NCBI RefSeq assembly: GCF_001426865.1
Contig: NZ_LMFO01000032.1
Span: 79,168-143,167 of the forward strand
Reading direction: 5' to 3'
Length of the DNA stretch: 64,000 nt
Source: Paenibacillus sp. Root52
Lineage (GTDB): Bacteria; Bacillota; Bacilli; Paenibacillales; Paenibacillaceae
Shown: piece after piece, positions 16,598 through 26,007 of the stretch
Numbering within the stretch: the stretch's first letter is position 1
How the letters are laid out: each line of letters starts with the position of its first letter
Made by a program: the position numbers and the translations under genes
Notes under the pieces: model-generated
What the model was told of the DNA's origin: nothing
The model's input: the letters and a program-made list of their open reading frames with translations, nothing else
The model's database searches: none

Positions 16598-18427
16598 TTG
16601 AAAATTGTTAGCGTTTACAATAATTTCTTCAAAAATAATATGTTTATGAAAATGCTGTTAATCTTCTCGATGATTTCGATTGTTACGATCATAACGCTGT
16701 CTTATCTTATCTTTCTATCTGTATCTGATTCGACCATTCGCCGGGAGCTGGCCATTCAGAAAGCCGCGATGGAGCATGTGGATCGAACCATTCATCAGCA
16801 ATTTGAAGCAGTGCAAAACATGGTGAGGGACATGCATCAGAATGAGGCATTATCCACCAATATCACCTACCTGATGAACCACACATATGCGGAGTATGTT
16901 CAACATTTAACGAATGGTTATTATGCCAATCAAGATGATTATTCGGCAGATGTGCTTAAGCATTTTCAGAATATCATGGATCGCAATGCAGAGATTAATC
17001 ATCTGATGTTATACAGTGCTGAGCAGCAGGATCTGTCTGTCTTTAATCAAAACAAGCAGTTCCGCAAGCTGAGTACCAATGCTGCTCACTCTTACATCCC
17101 TGACGTGATGGCGATGGAGACGCCTAATATCAGTGCCCCGAATCTATGGATTCGTAAAGAGATCAAGCAATGGGATCCTGCGCTGTATGCCATTCGTGTT
17201 CCGATTAATGACTCGCATACGCTTCGTAATCTCGGGCAGTTTCTCGTGTTCTATGATTCAAAAGGAATCGGTAATGCGCTCGATAACTATGACAGCAATC
17301 TAAAGGGAGACATCGTGGTGCTATCAGCCAAAGGCACAGTGTTATTTGACTCCAATAACAATTATTACGGGAAGAAGTACCCTTATGTGAATATGGCTGA
17401 TTCACTGTTTGACCAGACAGATATGGACGAGATGAAAAAAGAGCAGAACATGTATGTCAATAAGTTCGTCTCGGCAGATCAGGGCTATGTCGTCATTGGC
17501 ACGGTTCCTGTGGAAGAAATGGCTGAAGCCTATGCGGGTATTCGAAATACCATCGTCTCCATTAGTATCGTATGTCTTTTATTCGCTGTACTCGTTCCGG
17601 CATTTTTCATTATCAACTTTGCGAAGCGTACCCGGCGGATTATTCGCTTCACCCAAAAAGTAAAATACGGGAATTTGCAAGCGCGTATTGATGATGCAAG
17701 GGATGATGAGCTTGGGCAAATTTCGCATAGCTTCAACGATATGTTGGACGAGCTTAACCTATATATTGAGCGAGTGTACAAAGCTGAGATCAAACAGAAG
17801 GAGACCGAGCTCGTCGCGCTACAGGCACGTATTAATCCGCATTTTCTCTATAATACGCTTGAAGTCATTCGGATGAGAGCCATATCTCAGGGGGCTAGAG
17901 ATGTGGGTGAGATGATCTACAGTCTATCTGTACTATTCAAGAGCTTGGTTCAACAGAAGAAAAATTACACATTGAAAGATGAGATGGAGGCTTGCCGTTT
18001 ATATCTGGAGCTGTTTCGTATCCGCTACAAGGATATATTCATCTATACAATCCAGATGGATTCTATTTTTTATCAGCATCCCGTGGTCAAGCTTTCTCTA
18101 CAGCCAATTATTGAAAATTATGTCGTTCATGGAATTCGCACAGAACGCTCGGACAATCGGTTATCCATCGTTGTGCAAGAGAAGGGCGATATCGTACAGG
18201 TAGAGGTCAGGGACAACGGAAAGGGCATTGAGTCTTCACGTCTGACAGAGATTCTGGAAGAGTTGGAACGTCCTGAAGAGTCAGGTCAGATGTTTGGACT
18301 GCGAAGTGTCCATAGTCGGTTGCGCTACTTATACGGGCCCGAGTTCGGAATTACGATAGAGAGCACTTTAGGAGAAGGGACACGAATCACGGTACGTTAT
18401 CCACATACAGAAAGGAAGGGTGTGTAA
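16598..18427 (+). CDS. Sensor histidine kinase, YesM type
   Basis: Membrane sensor of the YesM/YesN class, which usually sits beside sugar ABC importers and senses the sugar or its binding protein. TM1 lies near residues 15-37, then a large extracellular sensing region, TM2 near 320-345, a HAMP segment, the phosphoacceptor in LQARINPHFLYNTLE (H415) and an ATP-binding domain with VRDNGKGI and GLRSVHSRL. I start at the TTG at 16598, ten bases after GGAGGG, giving 609 residues; the frame is open back to 16526 without a site. The stop is directly before the response regulator ATG. A near-perfect cre lies across codons 3-8. Confidence 0.9.
   Translation: MKIVSVYNNFFKNNMFMKMLLIFSMISIVTIITLSYLIFLSVSDSTIRRELAIQKAAMEHVDRTIHQQFEAVQNMVRDMHQNEALSTNITYLMNHTYAEYVQHLTNGYYANQDDYSADVLKHFQNIMDRNAEINHLMLYSAEQQDLSVFNQNKQFRKLSTNAAHSYIPDVMAMETPNISAPNLWIRKEIKQWDPALYAIRVPINDSHTLRNLGQFLVFYDSKGIGNALDNYDSNLKGDIVVLSAKGTVLFDSNNNYYGKKYPYVNMADSLFDQTDMDEMKKEQNMYVNKFVSADQGYVVIGTVPVEEMAEAYAGIRNTIVSISIVCLLFAVLVPAFFIINFAKRTRRIIRFTQKVKYGNLQARIDDARDDELGQISHSFNDMLDELNLYIERVYKAEIKQKETELVALQARINPHFLYNTLEVIRMRAISQGARDVGEMIYSLSVLFKSLVQQKKNYTLKDEMEACRLYLELFRIRYKDIFIYTIQMDSIFYQHPVVKLSLQPIIENYVVHGIRTERSDNRLSIVVQEKGDIVQVEVRDNGKGIESSRLTEILEELERPEESGQMFGLRSVHSRLRYLYGPEFGITIESTLGEGTRITVRYPHTERKGV
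16606..16619. promoter_or_regulatory. cre-like site at the start of the kinase gene
   Basis: TGTTAGCGTTTACA matches TGWAANCGNTNWCA in 13 of 14 positions. Its place just inside the coding start fits a CcpA roadblock to transcription. Confidence 0.65.
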
Positions 18428-18428
18428 T

Positions 18429-19946
18429 ATGTATAAAGTATTTATTGTAGATGATGAGCCATTCATCATTGAAGGGTTATACGATATTGTGGACTGGTCT
18501 TCATTTGGGTTGGAGATCGTGAATCATGCGGGTAATGGGCAAGCAGCCCTCGAAACACTATCTTCTCAATCTGTGGACATTCTCATTACGGATATATCGA
18601 TGCCCATGATGAATGGCTTAGATCTAATTCGCGAAGCAAGACGACTGCAGCCTGAGGTTAAAGTGATTATTCTCAGTGGTTTCAATGAATTCGAATACTT
18701 AAAAGAAGGCATGAAACTTGGCATTGAGAATTATTTGCTTAAACCAATTAATGTGGAAGAATTGGAATCGACACTGGCCAATACGGCTTCCAAACTAGAT
18801 CGTGCCGTTTCACCTAAACTAAATAATGATGCCTATGGTATCCAGATTCTGAAGGACAATATCCTGCACCGCTGGTTAACAGGACAGATTGCAGATACTG
18901 AATTTGAGGAACGTGCCCGGTTTATGAACATTTCGCTGGGAGCGTCAAATGTTGCCGTTGCTATCCTGCGTAATAAGGATCAAGGGCCAACCTCAGACGT
19001 ATTTGAACAAGTAGAGCAGTTGCTAAGGGATAAGCCTTATTTCAGCGTGTTTCATGATATAGATGGAGATATTGTCATTGTCGCCAATGTTGATGGAGAT
19101 GATGAGCAGAGCTTGATGGAGAGGATAAAGGAACTATATGAAGCGATCTCGGTAACACATCCTGCACTGCGAATAGGGATGGGACGATTGATGCAAGGGT
19201 TATATCATGCACCGTCCAGTTATGCAGATGCCAAGACAGCACTTCAGTATGTCATGATCTATCCTGATCTGAAAATTATTGATTATGCCGTGTTAGACAA
19301 ATGTGGAAATCAGGCGGCTACGTTCTTTATTGATTGGAGGGATTATGCCAAGCTTATTCTGTCCCGCAATGTCGAACAGCTTGCTAACCGCATTCGCACA
19401 GATTTTGAACAACACCGTGATGGACTTACGCCAGGGGAGCTTCAGAATACCGCATTGGAAGTAGTTATTCGTTTCAAAATGGAGCTAGAGGCGATTAAAC
19501 ATTCGGATGAAACGGCGATGTATCAAGAGGGGCTTCGTCTTGTATTAGATAGTGATACCTTTGATGAACTGGTGTTAGCCATTCAGCAGGTGGGTCTAAA
19601 GACCATTCAATCCTTGCTACAGGATTTGAAAAATCCGATCGTGAATCAGGTGCTTCAGCATATCGACAAACATTACGCAGACGAGCTCTCCTTGAAGCTG
19701 CTAGGAGCCCATTATCATTTGCATCCCGTATATCTGGGGCAATTGTTTCATAAGGAGACAGGTGAGACGTTTGCTGAATACCTCAATAAATACCGGATTG
19801 AACGTGCGAAGGAGCAATTACGCAATTCCAATCTGAAGGTTCATGAGATCGCCCGGAATGTAGGGTATTGGGAGACCGGATATTTCTACAAACAATTCCG
19901 CAAGTATGTGGGGATTTCACCGACTGATTTTAAAGTGTTTGGATGA
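18429..19946 (+). CDS. Response regulator with AraC-type DNA-binding domain, YesN type
   Basis: Partner of the preceding kinase. The N-terminal receiver has acidic residues in FIVDDEPF, the phosphoacceptor D55 in LITDISMPMMNG and the conserved lysine in YLLKPIN. A central linker follows, and a C-terminal double helix-turn-helix with AEYLNKYRIERAKEQL and the HEIARNVGYWETGYFYKQFRKY signature. Length 505 is typical. The start ATG at 18429 is one base past the kinase stop, with GGAAGGG eight bases upstream. It probably activates the downstream importer and hydrolase genes and perhaps the divergent GH85 gene. Confidence 0.92.
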   Translation: MYKVFIVDDEPFIIEGLYDIVDWSSFGLEIVNHAGNGQAALETLSSQSVDILITDISMPMMNGLDLIREARRLQPEVKVIILSGFNEFEYLKEGMKLGIENYLLKPINVEELESTLANTASKLDRAVSPKLNNDAYGIQILKDNILHRWLTGQIADTEFEERARFMNISLGASNVAVAILRNKDQGPTSDVFEQVEQLLRDKPYFSVFHDIDGDIVIVANVDGDDEQSLMERIKELYEAISVTHPALRIGMGRLMQGLYHAPSSYADAKTALQYVMIYPDLKIIDYAVLDKCGNQAATFFIDWRDYAKLILSRNVEQLANRIRTDFEQHRDGLTPGELQNTALEVVIRFKMELEAIKHSDETAMYQEGLRLVLDSDTFDELVLAIQQVGLKTIQSLLQDLKNPIVNQVLQHIDKHYADELSLKLLGAHYHLHPVYLGQLFHKETGETFAEYLNKYRIERAKEQLRNSNLKVHEIARNVGYWETGYFYKQFRKYVGISPTDFKVFG

Positions 19947-20056
19947 TGTAGGATTAGAGAATTAAGCTGCGAAATGACAGAATAAAAAAAGGCATTCAGA
20001 TAAATAGTGGCATGAAAAGAATTAAGTGCCATATGTTACCTGGCATGTCTCTTTTG

Positions 20057-20099
20057 TGTAAGCGTTTTATTGAAATGAGAAAAAATTGAATGATATAAT
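20057..20099 (+). promoter_or_regulatory. SigA promoter overlapped by a cre-like site, for the sugar-binding protein operon
   Basis: TTGAAA (20070-20075) and TATAAT (20094-20099) with an 18-bp spacer form a good promoter. TGTAAGCGTTTTAT (20057-20070), 12 of 14 to the cre consensus, abuts the -35, a position where CcpA would compete with polymerase. Confidence 0.65.
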
Positions 20100-20147
20100 C
20101 TGTTTCTCTTTAATTTGTACCTCGAAACCTTAAGTTTATCTTCTTTT

Positions 20148-20161
20148 TGTAAATGCTTTCA
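20148..20161. promoter_or_regulatory. Second cre-like site in the importer leader
   Basis: Reverse strand TGAAAGCATTTACA matches cre except for the central G. It lies about 50 bp after the -10, where it could block elongation. Confidence 0.5.
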
Positions 20162-20226
20162 TTCGATAAGGTTAATGTAGTTAGTTTGTAACGCTGAAGG
20201 GAACACGAAAAGGGAGGGTCATAAAA

Positions 20227-21699
20227 ATGAGTAAATCAAAAAAACGTTTCTCACTCGTTCTTGCATTGTTAATGGCTGTTACGCTTGTTCTTAGTGCATG
20301 CGGGGGGAGCAAAGAGGCCTCAGAATCCGGAGGAGCGGGAGATGACTCGGTCGAGTTGATCTGGTACACCATTGGTACACCGCAAAAGGATGTTAATAAA
20401 GTTATGGAGGAAGTTAGCAAGTACACCAAAGAAAAGATTAATGCCACAGTGACAATGAAGATGGTTGACTGGGGTGATTATCCACAGAAGATGCAGGTTA
20501 ACGTAGCGTCTGGTGAACCAATGGATATCTTGTTTACTGCTTCTGGTGGATTCGATTATGTCCTAAATGCGAGAAAAGGTGCATTCATGGAACTAGATGA
20601 GTTGCTTCCTGAGTACGGTAAGGAGCTGATGGATACAATCGATCCGGCATTCCTTAGTGGTTCCAAGGTAGACGGACACAATTACGGTATTCCAGCCAAC
20701 AAAGAGTTGCCACAGCAAGAGGTATGGCGTTTCAACCAGACCTTACTAGATAAATACAAGCTGGATATCTCCGGCATTCGAACGTTAGACAGTTTAGAGC
20801 CTCTGCTCAAAACGATCAAGGAAAATGAGCCAAGTGTTACACCATTTGCTATGGATAAGAACTATGTCCCTTATGTGCCATATGACTATGTCATCCAGAA
20901 CCTCCCAATGGCAATCAAATTGGACACAACAGACTACAAAATCGTGAATGTCTTAGAAGCACCTGAGATGAAAGAAGCACTTACCACCATGAATAAATAC
21001 TATAAGGCTGGTTATGTATCGGCAGAAGCTGCAACGACAGGCTCTACGAACGATCTCACGACATCCGGTAACTGGTTCCTTGATCGTGCACAGACACAAC
21101 CAATGGCAGATAACCAATGGTCTGCAAGCTATGGATATCCGGTTGTTTCCACACCAGCAAGTGATGCAATTATTACAAATACATCTGTACAAGGATCAAT
21201 TATGGCAATCTCAGCGAATTCGGAATATCCAGAGAAAGCAATGGAATTCTTGAACCTTCTGAATACAGATCCGGTTCTCCGCAATATGGTTGACTCCGGG
21301 ATCGAGGGCACGCATTACAAAAAAGTAGATGACACCCACATGGAGAATCTGCCTGAATCGAAAAACTACGATATGCCTTCATACTCCCTCGGGAATAACA
21401 TGCTGCTGTATCTGAACAGCAATGACCCGGACAACAAATGGGATGAGTTCAAAAAGTTTAATGCTGAAGGTGTGAATTCTCCGATCCTCAGCTTCAACTT
21501 TGATGCGAGCAATGTATCCGCTGAACTTACGGCTGTACAGAACGTGAAAGAGCAATATTGGGCAGCTTTGATGACAGGTACACTAGACCCGGCAACCAAT
21601 CTGGATCAAGTGATTGAGAAATTCAATCAAGCCGGACTGGAGAAAGTAATGGCTGAAGCCCAAAGCCAACTGGACGCCTGGAGAGCGGAAAACAAGTAA
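20227..21699 (+). CDS. Sugar ABC transporter substrate-binding lipoprotein
   Basis: Extracellular binding protein of a carbohydrate uptake (CUT1) importer. The signal peptide ends in lipobox LSAC with the lipidated C25. The mature part starts with an acidic linker, then ELIWYTIGTPQKDVNKVMEE and VDWGDYPQKMQVNVASGEPM, typical of the large DUF3502-containing binding proteins. Length 490. By context the ligand is an N-glycan oligosaccharide, as for the pneumococcal NgtS system; that is inference. A terminator separates it from the permease genes, so more of this protein than permease is likely made. AGGGAGGG lies upstream of the ATG. Confidence 0.9.
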   Translation: MSKSKKRFSLVLALLMAVTLVLSACGGSKEASESGGAGDDSVELIWYTIGTPQKDVNKVMEEVSKYTKEKINATVTMKMVDWGDYPQKMQVNVASGEPMDILFTASGGFDYVLNARKGAFMELDELLPEYGKELMDTIDPAFLSGSKVDGHNYGIPANKELPQQEVWRFNQTLLDKYKLDISGIRTLDSLEPLLKTIKENEPSVTPFAMDKNYVPYVPYDYVIQNLPMAIKLDTTDYKIVNVLEAPEMKEALTTMNKYYKAGYVSAEAATTGSTNDLTTSGNWFLDRAQTQPMADNQWSASYGYPVVSTPASDAIITNTSVQGSIMAISANSEYPEKAMEFLNLLNTDPVLRNMVDSGIEGTHYKKVDDTHMENLPESKNYDMPSYSLGNNMLLYLNSNDPDNKWDEFKKFNAEGVNSPILSFNFDASNVSAELTAVQNVKEQYWAALMTGTLDPATNLDQVIEKFNQAGLEKVMAEAQSQLDAWRAENK

Positions 21700-21712
21700 A
21701 CGTAATTTGTAA

Positions 21713-21748
21713 GGATCGGGCGGCTGCTTATCGCGTCCGATCTTTTTT
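21713..21748 (+). terminator. Intra-operon terminator after the binding protein
   Basis: GATCGG / CCGATC stem extended by GCG/CGC and followed by seven Ts, in the 78-bp gap before the permease genes. Partial read-through would favour binding protein over permeases. Confidence 0.8.
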
Positions 21749-21777
21749 TATTCAGAGCTTGAAGGAGGATATCCACA

Positions 21778-22707
21778 ATGACTACATTTTTGAAAAATCT
21801 GATTAGAAACCGAGTCATGTTGTTTATGGTACTGCCTGGTGCCATCTGGTTTTTCTTCTTCTCTTATCTTCCACTCGTGGGCACGGTGGCTGCTTTCAAG
21901 GAATATCGAGTCAGTCGCGAAGGCTTTTGGGCAAGTCTGATCAAGAGTGAATGGGTAGGCTGGGACAATTTCAAATTTCTATTCAGCACAAATGACGCAT
22001 GGCTGATTACGCGAAATACCCTCTTTTATAATATCGCCATTATTTTTTTAGGGCTGGTTTTTGCAGTAGGGTTAGCGATTCTACTCTCGGAACTCATTAA
22101 TAAACGGTTAGCTAAGTTATATCAAACAGGGATGTTTCTTCCCTACTTTTTGTCCTGGGTTATCGTTGGTTACTTCGTCTTCAGCTTCCTGAGCATGGAT
22201 CGAGGGATGTTGAATCAGATTATTGGCTGGTTTGGAATGGAGCCGATTCAGTGGTACTCCGAGGCTAAGTATTGGCCGTATATTCTAGTTTTTGTCGCAT
22301 TATGGAAAACCATTGGTTACAACAGCATCGTGTACCTAGCATCTATTCTGGGGATTGATCGTTCGCTGTATGAAGCAGCCATGATCGATGGAGCGAACAA
22401 ATGGCAGCAGATTCGCAACATTACGATCCCATTGCTGTCACCGATCATTACCATTATGACCTTGCTGGCCGTAGGCCGCATCTTCTATGCCGACTTTGGA
22501 CTGTTCTATCAGGTGCCAAGGGACTCGGGTACGCTCTTCTCGGTTACGAATGTTATTGATACGTATGTCTATCGTGGCTTGAAAACAAGCGGAGAGATTG
22601 GAATGAGTACAGCTGCTGGATTGTATCAGTCCATTGTGGGCTTTGTGCTTGTAATCATCTCCAACTATGTCGTTCGCAAAATCGATAAAGACAGCAGTTT
22701 ATTCTAG
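21778..22707 (+). CDS. Sugar ABC transporter permease, LplB/MalF type
   Basis: First membrane subunit of the importer. 309 residues with about six membrane helices. It has the cytoplasmic EAA loop near residues 198-215 (YEAAMIDGANKWQQIRNITI) that docks the ATPase. GGAGG sits 9 bases before the ATG. It is followed 24 bp later by the second permease. No ATPase gene is present in the locus, so a shared MsmX/MsmK-like ATPase elsewhere in the genome is probably used, as is common for CUT1 importers in Firmicutes. Confidence 0.92.
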   Translation: MTTFLKNLIRNRVMLFMVLPGAIWFFFFSYLPLVGTVAAFKEYRVSREGFWASLIKSEWVGWDNFKFLFSTNDAWLITRNTLFYNIAIIFLGLVFAVGLAILLSELINKRLAKLYQTGMFLPYFLSWVIVGYFVFSFLSMDRGMLNQIIGWFGMEPIQWYSEAKYWPYILVFVALWKTIGYNSIVYLASILGIDRSLYEAAMIDGANKWQQIRNITIPLLSPIITIMTLLAVGRIFYADFGLFYQVPRDSGTLFSVTNVIDTYVYRGLKTSGEIGMSTAAGLYQSIVGFVLVIISNYVVRKIDKDSSLF

Positions 22708-22731
22708 AACCAGAGAAAGGAGTGAACCATT

Positions 22732-23652
22732 ATGGCTCAAGCTCAACTTGTTAAAAAACGCGACTTCCACCATGTATCTAGTGGCTGGAACGTGATGATG
22801 AACCTCATTGCCGGTCTATTCGCTCTGATCTGTGTGTTTCCTTTTATTTTTGTCGTTATTATCTCGTTTACGGATGAGAAGGTGCTGGCTCGTGACGGTT
22901 ACCGACTGATTCCTGCTGAGTGGAGCCTTGCGGCCTATCAGTTTGTCTGGCAGAGTGGCGACACATTGCTACGTGCTTATGGTGTGACTATTTTGGTGAC
23001 CGTGCTTGGTACGATCATCAGTCTAATTCTGATGTCTCTGTATGCTTATGCGATTTCACGTAAGAGCTTCCGTTATCGGAGATTCTTCTCCATTTTTGCT
23101 ATTCTGACGATGTTGTTTAACGGCGGGATGATCCCGACCTATATGGTTGTATCCCAATTGCTTGGACTAAAGGATACCGTATGGGCACTTATACTGCCAC
23201 TTGCGATGAACGCCTTCTACATTATGATTCTTCGTACATTCTACTCTACGAGTGTGCCTGATGCCGTTATTGAGTCAGCACGAATTGATGGTGCAGGCGA
23301 ATTTTATACATTTATGAAAATTGTAATTCCATTGTCCTTGCCAGGTCTGGCGACCATTGGACTCTTTAGTACACTCGGCTACTGGAACGATTGGTTTAAT
23401 GCGCTCTTATACATTGATAACCCCAATCTGGTTCCTCTGCAATCGATGCTGATGCGGATTGAATCAAGCATCCAGTTTATCCAGCAAAACTCGGCCAACA
23501 GTTCAATGAGTCTAGCAGCGATGCAGTCCATTCCACAGGATACGTCGAGGATGGCGATGGTTGTGCTTGCAACATTGCCGATTATATTCGCATATCCATT
23601 CTTCCAGCGTTATTTCGTGCAGGGATTGACGGTGGGAGCAGTCAAAGAATAA
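22732..23652 (+). CDS. Sugar ABC transporter permease, LplC/MalG type
   Basis: Second membrane subunit. 306 residues with six predicted helices and an EAA-type loop (ESARIDGAGEFYTFMKIVIP). The C-terminus FQRYFVQGLTVGAVKE is typical of MalG-like permeases. AAAGGAG precedes the ATG. It ends 33 bp before the GH3 gene, linking transport and hydrolysis in one transcription unit. Confidence 0.92.
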   Translation: MAQAQLVKKRDFHHVSSGWNVMMNLIAGLFALICVFPFIFVVIISFTDEKVLARDGYRLIPAEWSLAAYQFVWQSGDTLLRAYGVTILVTVLGTIISLILMSLYAYAISRKSFRYRRFFSIFAILTMLFNGGMIPTYMVVSQLLGLKDTVWALILPLAMNAFYIMILRTFYSTSVPDAVIESARIDGAGEFYTFMKIVIPLSLPGLATIGLFSTLGYWNDWFNALLYIDNPNLVPLQSMLMRIESSIQFIQQNSANSSMSLAAMQSIPQDTSRMAMVVLATLPIIFAYPFFQRYFVQGLTVGAVKE

Positions 23653-23685
23653 CCGAATCACGCGATAGGATTGGAGAGATGCAGG

Positions 23686-26004
23686 ATGATGATTTATAAG
23701 GACGCTAGTAAATCGGTAGCTGAACGGGTAGAGCATTTGCTGAGTCTTATGACAATCGAGGAAAAGATAGGGCAGCTTGTCCAACCCTTCGGTTGGCAGA
23801 CCTACACGAATAATGAGGGAAACATCACACTAAATGAATCCTTCAAGCAGCAAGTAGAACAGGGGGGCATCGGCTCCCTCTATGGTGCACTTCGGGCAGA
23901 CCCATGGACTGGCGTTACGCTAGAGAATGGGTTATCTGCGAGAGAAGGGGCAGAAGCAGTTAATCTCATCCAACGTTATGCTATAGAGCATTCTAGACTG
24001 GGCATTCCCATTCTTATCGGTGAAGAATGCTCGCATGGACACATGGCGATTGATGGAACCGTCTTTCCAGTTCCTCTTCTGCTGGGGAGCACCTGGAACG
24101 TAGATCTGTATCGAGAGATGTGCCGTGCAGTGGCACGAGAGACTCGTGCCCAAGGCGGTGCAGTTACGTATTCACCAGTACTGGATGTCGTGCGTGATCC
24201 ACGCTGGGGACGTACTGAAGAATGTTTCGGAGAAGATCCGTATCTCATCGGGGAATTGGCCGTTGCTTCGGTGCAGGGACTTCAGGGTGAGAGCCTTGAC
24301 CAAGAAGACACAGTGGCTGCGACATTGAAGCATTTTGTTGGTTATGGCAGCTCAGAAGGCGGGCGTAATGCAGGGCCTGTGCATATGGGCTGGCGTGAAC
24401 TGTTGGAAGTTGATCTGTATCCTTTTCATAAAGCGGTGGAGGCTGGTGCGGCCTCTATTATGCCGGCTTACAACGAAATTGATGGTGTACCTTGCACGGT
24501 AAATAGCGAATTGCTCGATCGCATATTGCGTAAAGATTGGGGCTTTGAGGGTCTGGTCATTACAGACTGTGGTGCCATTAACATGCTGGCCAGCGGACAT
24601 GACGTTGCATCCGATGGATTGCATGCATCGGTGCAGGCGATTCAGGCAGGTATTGATATGGAAATGTCTGGCGAGATGTTTGGACAATATCTGAAGCAGG
24701 CTGTGGCAGAGGGAAAGCTTGAAGTACAAGTTCTAGATCAGGCTGTCCGTCGTGTACTGGCATTGAAGTTTAGATTAGGGCTATTCGAACAGCCGTATGT
24801 GGATGCTGATCAAGCGGCTGAAGTGATTGGAAATGAGCAGCATATCAAGCTTGCTCGTCAATTGGCCGCGGAGGGGGTTGTATTACTCAAAAATGAAGCC
24901 GCTACACTCCCGTTATCTATAGCAACGGTAGGACGGATTGCCGTTATTGGACCCAATGCGGATCAAGCATACAATCAACTTGGCGATTACACATCGCCCC
25001 AACCGAAGTCCAAGGTACAGACGGTACTGGATGGTATTCGAAGCAAGTTCATGTGTTCTGAGACTGTGCAGTCCTCAGAGCAAGTGCTATATGCACCAGG
25101 TTGTCGTATTAGAGGTGATTCAAGGGAAGGATTCGAGCGGGCTATAGAAGTTGCAAGTAAGGCAGATACGGTCATTATGGTCGTGGGTGGCTCCAGTGCC
25201 CGTGATTTTGGAGAGGGCACGATTGACCTGAAGACGGGAGCTTCGAAAGTGTCCGATAACACATGGAACGATATGGAGTGCGGCGAAGGGATTGATCGGA
25301 TGACCTTAGGACTTGCCGGTGTACAACTGGAACTCATTCAGGAGGTCCATAAACTTGGAAAAACACTGGTTGTGGTCTACATCAATGGTCGTCCTATTGC
25401 AGAACCGTGGGTTGACGAACATGCCGATGCCATTCTGGAGGCGTGGTACCCAGGTCAAGAGGGAGGACATGCAGTTGCTGACATTCTGTTTGGCGACGTG
25501 AATCCTTCAGGCCGTTTGACAATCTCCATCCCTAAGCATGTGGGTCAACTACCAGTCTACTATAACGGTAAACGGTCTCGTGGCAAGCGTTATCTAGAAG
25601 AGGATCTGCAGCCGCGTTACTCCTTCGGATATGGCCTCAGCTATACGACCTTTGAATACAGCGAGCCGAAGCTTAGTGCGAATTCCATGACTACGGGTGA
25701 ATCAGTCACTGTATCGGTGCATGTGACCAACACAGGCAGCTGTGCAGGCGCCGAGGTAGTACAACTGTACATTTCCGATGTCATAAGCTCAATTACCCGG
25801 CCAGCGAAGGAACTCAAGGGGTTTGTCAAAGTGAATGTAGAGCCGGGTGAGACACGGAATATTGAATTTTCTATCGGGGCAGAGCAGCTTCAATATATTG
25901 GACGCGAGCTGAAGCCTGTTGTTGAAGCGGGACAATTCCACATTCATATCGGTCGCAACGTAAACGATACCCAGATGGTCGAGCTGACCGTAGAGGAGGC
26001 GTAA
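23686..26004 (+). CDS. Glycoside hydrolase family 3
   Basis: Cytoplasmic (no signal peptide) retaining beta-glycosidase of the multi-domain BglX/xylosidase type: a barrel domain with DPRWGRTEECFGEDP and KHFVGYG, the nucleophile aspartate D294 in LVITDCGAI, a second alpha/beta domain (AVIGPNAD) and a C-terminal fibronectin-III-like domain (SYGLSYTTFEYSEP...). Length 772. It is not the NagZ type, which lacks the last domain. In this locus, beta-xylose on plant N-glycans or a beta-glucoside is a plausible substrate, but sequence alone does not settle this. The start is the ATG after GGAGAG. Confidence 0.9.
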   Translation: MMIYKDASKSVAERVEHLLSLMTIEEKIGQLVQPFGWQTYTNNEGNITLNESFKQQVEQGGIGSLYGALRADPWTGVTLENGLSAREGAEAVNLIQRYAIEHSRLGIPILIGEECSHGHMAIDGTVFPVPLLLGSTWNVDLYREMCRAVARETRAQGGAVTYSPVLDVVRDPRWGRTEECFGEDPYLIGELAVASVQGLQGESLDQEDTVAATLKHFVGYGSSEGGRNAGPVHMGWRELLEVDLYPFHKAVEAGAASIMPAYNEIDGVPCTVNSELLDRILRKDWGFEGLVITDCGAINMLASGHDVASDGLHASVQAIQAGIDMEMSGEMFGQYLKQAVAEGKLEVQVLDQAVRRVLALKFRLGLFEQPYVDADQAAEVIGNEQHIKLARQLAAEGVVLLKNEAATLPLSIATVGRIAVIGPNADQAYNQLGDYTSPQPKSKVQTVLDGIRSKFMCSETVQSSEQVLYAPGCRIRGDSREGFERAIEVASKADTVIMVVGGSSARDFGEGTIDLKTGASKVSDNTWNDMECGEGIDRMTLGLAGVQLELIQEVHKLGKTLVVVYINGRPIAEPWVDEHADAILEAWYPGQEGGHAVADILFGDVNPSGRLTISIPKHVGQLPVYYNGKRSRGKRYLEEDLQPRYSFGYGLSYTTFEYSEPKLSANSMTTGESVTVSVHVTNTGSCAGAEVVQLYISDVISSITRPAKELKGFVKVNVEPGETRNIEFSIGAEQLQYIGRELKPVVEAGQFHIHIGRNVNDTQMVELTVEEA

Positions 26005-26007
26005 ATC

